Of a stretch of 8,075 nucleotides of DNA, positions 6,427 through 8,075 are shown in pieces (the stretch's first letter is position 1; the number at the start of each line of letters is the position of its first letter). A program made the position numbers and the translations under genes. Under the pieces are notes generated by a model. It had not been told where the DNA came from. It saw only the letters and a list, made by a program, of their open reading frames with translations, and searched no databases. The DNA is taken from positions 1 through 8,075 of the forward strand of contig CAJMOW010000054.1 of NCBI GenBank assembly GCA_905215145.1. The letters run 5' to 3'. This DNA comes from an uncultured bacterium (lineage in GTDB: Bacteria; Bacillota_I; Bacilli_A; RF39; UBA660).

Positions 6427-7744
6427 ATTTTTCCTCCATCAAATTATTAAATGGTATTACATAATCAAAATTAAGGATTGCAAATACATCTCCTTTTGAT
6501 TTGTTTTTAATCATATTTTCCGCTTCTTCTAAATTTTTATATACTTTTATTTGTTTATTATCAAATCCAGCATACTTCATTCTTTGAGCAATACTATATG
6601 CATCTCTACCAACACATATAATTTTATCTGTTTTTTTATCATTTAATAATTCAAATTCTATATCATATAGCCAAGAAATATCATTAAATTTATATCTTCT
6701 ACTTATTTCTTTCCAACCTACTACAATTGTTTTTTCTATCTTTTTATTTGATGTAAATAATATTGCTTCATTAAATGTTGTACTATTTTCATTTTTACTA
6801 TTTAAAACATATACTTTTCTATTTTTATAAGAGTATGAAGTATTTAATTTTTTGTTTTGTTCATCAGAAATAAAAGTGGCTATATTTTTTTCATCTATAT
6901 TTAAAAGTTTTAATACTGTATATGCAGCAAGTATGTTGTAAGCATAATAAAGTACATCAAATGATATATTAATTTTGTTATCGTTAACAATCATGTATTT
7001 TTTATCTAAGTCAAGTTTTTGAGCTAATATATCAATTTTTTCTCTTTTAAAATCACAAGTTGGGCAATAATAATCACCTAATGATTCAAAGTGATAATAA
7101 TTATATTTTAATTTATTACTACATTTTGGACAATATGTAATATTTATATTATTAAATTTATTTTTAGAATAAGAATATTTGTTTTGGTTTATACCGTAAT
7201 ATGATACTGTATATTTTTTATTTAAAGTAAATTGTTTTAAATATGGATCATCACCATTTAATATTAAGTGCATATTTGAAATTAGTGCTTCATTTATTTT
7301 TTCGAAAACTAAATCACAATCACCATGGCGTGGAGGTTGATCTCTAAATATATTGGTTATTACTACATATTGAGGTTTAATTATTTTAAATACGTCTTTT
7401 GTATATCTTTCGTCCACTTCTACAACTAATGCATCACTTTTTATTCTTCCGTGAATATCTGAACTATCAATTAGAAGTGATAATATTCCTCTAAGTAAAT
7501 TGCTACCGTATTCATTATATGATACTGTATAACCACTTTTTTTTAAGACTTCCGCAATTATTTTAGTTGTAGAACCTTTCCCTGCACTCCCAGTTACTGC
7601 TATAACTGTTTTGGGCATTTTAAAATATCCTGCATATTTCTTATCTAATTTTAGTAATAATTTACCTGGAAAACTCGTTCCACGTCCTAATTTTCGTAAT
7701 ATAAGATTCACTATTTTACAAATTAGTAACTTAATTGTTTTCAT
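6416..7744 (-). CDS. MurT-like Mur ligase A with unusual P-loop (Cys4 zinc ribbon, DUF1727)
   Basis: This 442-residue protein has a hydrophobic, basic N-terminus, then the Mur ligase nucleotide-binding domain: VTGSAGKGSTT (50-60), VEVDE (108-112), NIFRD (131-135) and LNGDDP (162-167). The zinc ribbon is CPKC (205-208) and CPTC (227-230). The C-terminal DUF1727 domain has NDISWLYDIEFE (354-365), which keeps the usual DxSW and following D, and FNEA (324-327). Most Mur ligases have GTNGK(T/S) at the P-loop; GSAGKGS is unusual and resembles the extra Gly of folylpolyglutamate synthase (GTNGKGS). The Mg/ATP residues look intact, so it should be an active ATP-dependent ligase. The usual QLDRYGE after NIFRD reads QPPRHGD, closer to the family than in paralogue B. 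Start ATG 7744 has AAAGGTG about four bases upstream and lies nine bases after the ATP-grasp gene. It probably pairs with GatD-like A; its substrate is unknown. Confidence 0.87.
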   Translation of the reverse strand: MKTIKLLICKIVNLILRKLGRGTSFPGKLLLKLDKKYAGYFKMPKTVIAVTGSAGKGSTTKIIAEVLKKSGYTVSYNEYGSNLLRGILSLLIDSSDIHGRIKSDALVVEVDERYTKDVFKIIKPQYVVITNIFRDQPPRHGDCDLVFEKINEALISNMHLILNGDDPYLKQFTLNKKYTVSYYGINQNKYSYSKNKFNNINITYCPKCSNKLKYNYYHFESLGDYYCPTCDFKREKIDILAQKLDLDKKYMIVNDNKINISFDVLYYAYNILAAYTVLKLLNIDEKNIATFISDEQNKKLNTSYSYKNRKVYVLNSKNENSTTFNEAILFTSNKKIEKTIVVGWKEISRRYKFNDISWLYDIEFELLNDKKTDKIICVGRDAYSIAQRMKYAGFDNKQIKVYKNLEEAENMIKNKSKGDVFAILNFDYVIPFNNLMEEKYDN

Positions 7745-7753
7745 ATTTCACCT

Positions 7754-8075
7754 TTACTTTAAATCTTTTATTTTTCCAAGTGCTGCTTCATATTTAGGAA
7801 GAACACCTGTATTATTTACTCTATGTGGTGGCAATTCACATAAATCATGTCCAGGATATTCATTTCCCTCTATTATTACAGGTCCTTTATCAGTAATTGC
7901 TATATCCCAACCAACGTATCTGATTTCTGGTATAACTTTAGCTGCAATTTTTACAAGTTTAATCGCTTCTTTATATTTTGGAATTTTAAATCCGACTATT
8001 TTAGTTTTTGTCATAGGATGTTCATAGTAAATATTTTTTTTCTTGTCCATAGCTGGAAACTTAATTATACCTGTT
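7754..8075 (-). CDS. C-terminal part of an ATP-grasp protein (sugar-transfer-associated type), cut by the window edge
   Basis: The frame is open from the right edge to the stop at 7754, about 106 codons; the Met at 8050 is internal, since coding continues upstream as TGIIKFPAMDKK. The visible end has HPMTKTKIVGFKIP, then VIPEIRYVGWDIAITDKG and PVIIEGNEYPGHDLCELPPH. The pattern (D..IT..GP..IEGN..PGHD) is the ATP/Mg-binding end of the ATP-grasp fold, with Asp and the Glu-Gly-Asn as metal ligands. It most resembles the family I know as sugar-transfer-associated ATP-grasp (ATPgrasp_ST), often seen in surface polysaccharide or envelope loci. These enzymes join a carboxylate to an amine through an acyl-phosphate. 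It lies nine bases upstream of MurT-like A in the same direction and is the first visible gene of the operon. The N-terminal domain and operon promoter lie outside the window. Confidence 0.85.
   Translation of the reverse strand, partial: TGIIKFPAMDKKKNIYYEHPMTKTKIVGFKIPKYKEAIKLVKIAAKVIPEIRYVGWDIAITDKGPVIIEGNEYPGHDLCELPPHRVNNTGVLPKYEAALGKIKDLK

Noticed and set aside
3677..7744. Calling the four genes murT, gatD, murT, gatD as ordinary lipid II amidation genes
   Set aside because: Domain order fits, but both GatD-like proteins lack Cys and His and the ligases have altered signature residues, so the standard function is not supported.
6416..7744. MurT-like A as folylpolyglutamate synthase (FolC) or poly-glutamate synthase (CapB) because of GKGS in the P-loop
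   Set aside because: The Cys4 zinc ribbon and the DISWLYD domain are MurT-type features, and the adjacent GatD-like gene supports MurT ancestry.
7611..8027. A 138-codon plus-strand open frame opposite the ATP-grasp and MurT-like A genes
   Set aside because: It lies antisense to two clearly conserved coding regions, has no good ribosome binding site, and its composition is what AT-rich antisense sequence gives. The plus-strand frames at 3257-3448, 4682-4966 and 6083-6346 and the minus-strand frame at 2270-2551 were rejected for the same reason.
1..8075. Mobile element or phage origin of the window
   Set aside because: There is no transposase, integrase or terminal inverted repeat, and base composition looks uniform across all genes.

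Overview
The window is very AT-rich (about a quarter G+C by eye), with strong AGGAG-type ribosome binding sites, tightly packed genes, one TTG start, and TGA used only as a stop. Together with MurT/GatD-type genes and OmpR-family two-component genes, this points to a low-GC Firmicute/Bacillota (Bacilli or Clostridia-like) that makes peptidoglycan. I cannot name the species. I see no rRNA, tRNA, CRISPR array, insertion sequence or phage gene.

Left part (1-2150, minus strand): an OmpR-type response regulator gene, a HisKA-type sensor histidine kinase, then the first 42 codons of a small membrane or exported protein running off the left edge. The response regulator is broken by a frameshift in the middle of its receiver domain. 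About 13-14 bases appear to be missing relative to the family, so a single-base sequencing slip is unlikely. An identical 19-bp sequence lies just upstream of both the regulator and the partial gene. It contains two TTTAAT half-sites 11 bp apart, the usual architecture of an OmpR-family operator, placed over the -35 position in both promoters. This predicts autoregulation and marks the partial gene as a target.

Middle (2235-3654): a plus-strand ZIP-family (GufA-type) metal transporter converges on a minus-strand DedA-family membrane protein. Their coding ends overlap by 32 bp, and a small terminator hairpin for the transporter lies inside the DedA gene.

Right part (3677-8075, minus strand): a compact operon, read from right to left. 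It holds the C-terminal part of a sugar-transfer-type ATP-grasp protein, then MurT-like A, GatD-like A, MurT-like B and GatD-like B, and probably continues into the DedA gene. Ordinary MurT/GatD amidates the D-Glu of lipid II using glutamine. Here the MurT/GatD pair occurs twice, and both GatD-like proteins lack both the catalytic Cys and the catalytic His of the glutaminase. The ligases keep their ATP-binding regions and Cys4 zinc ribbons, but each has its own changes: an altered P-loop in A, and loss of the conserved DxSW Asp in B. I infer a diverged, glutamine-independent double Mur-ligase system that modifies a cell-envelope or other metabolite. This operon is the most promising candidate for an undescribed system in the window.
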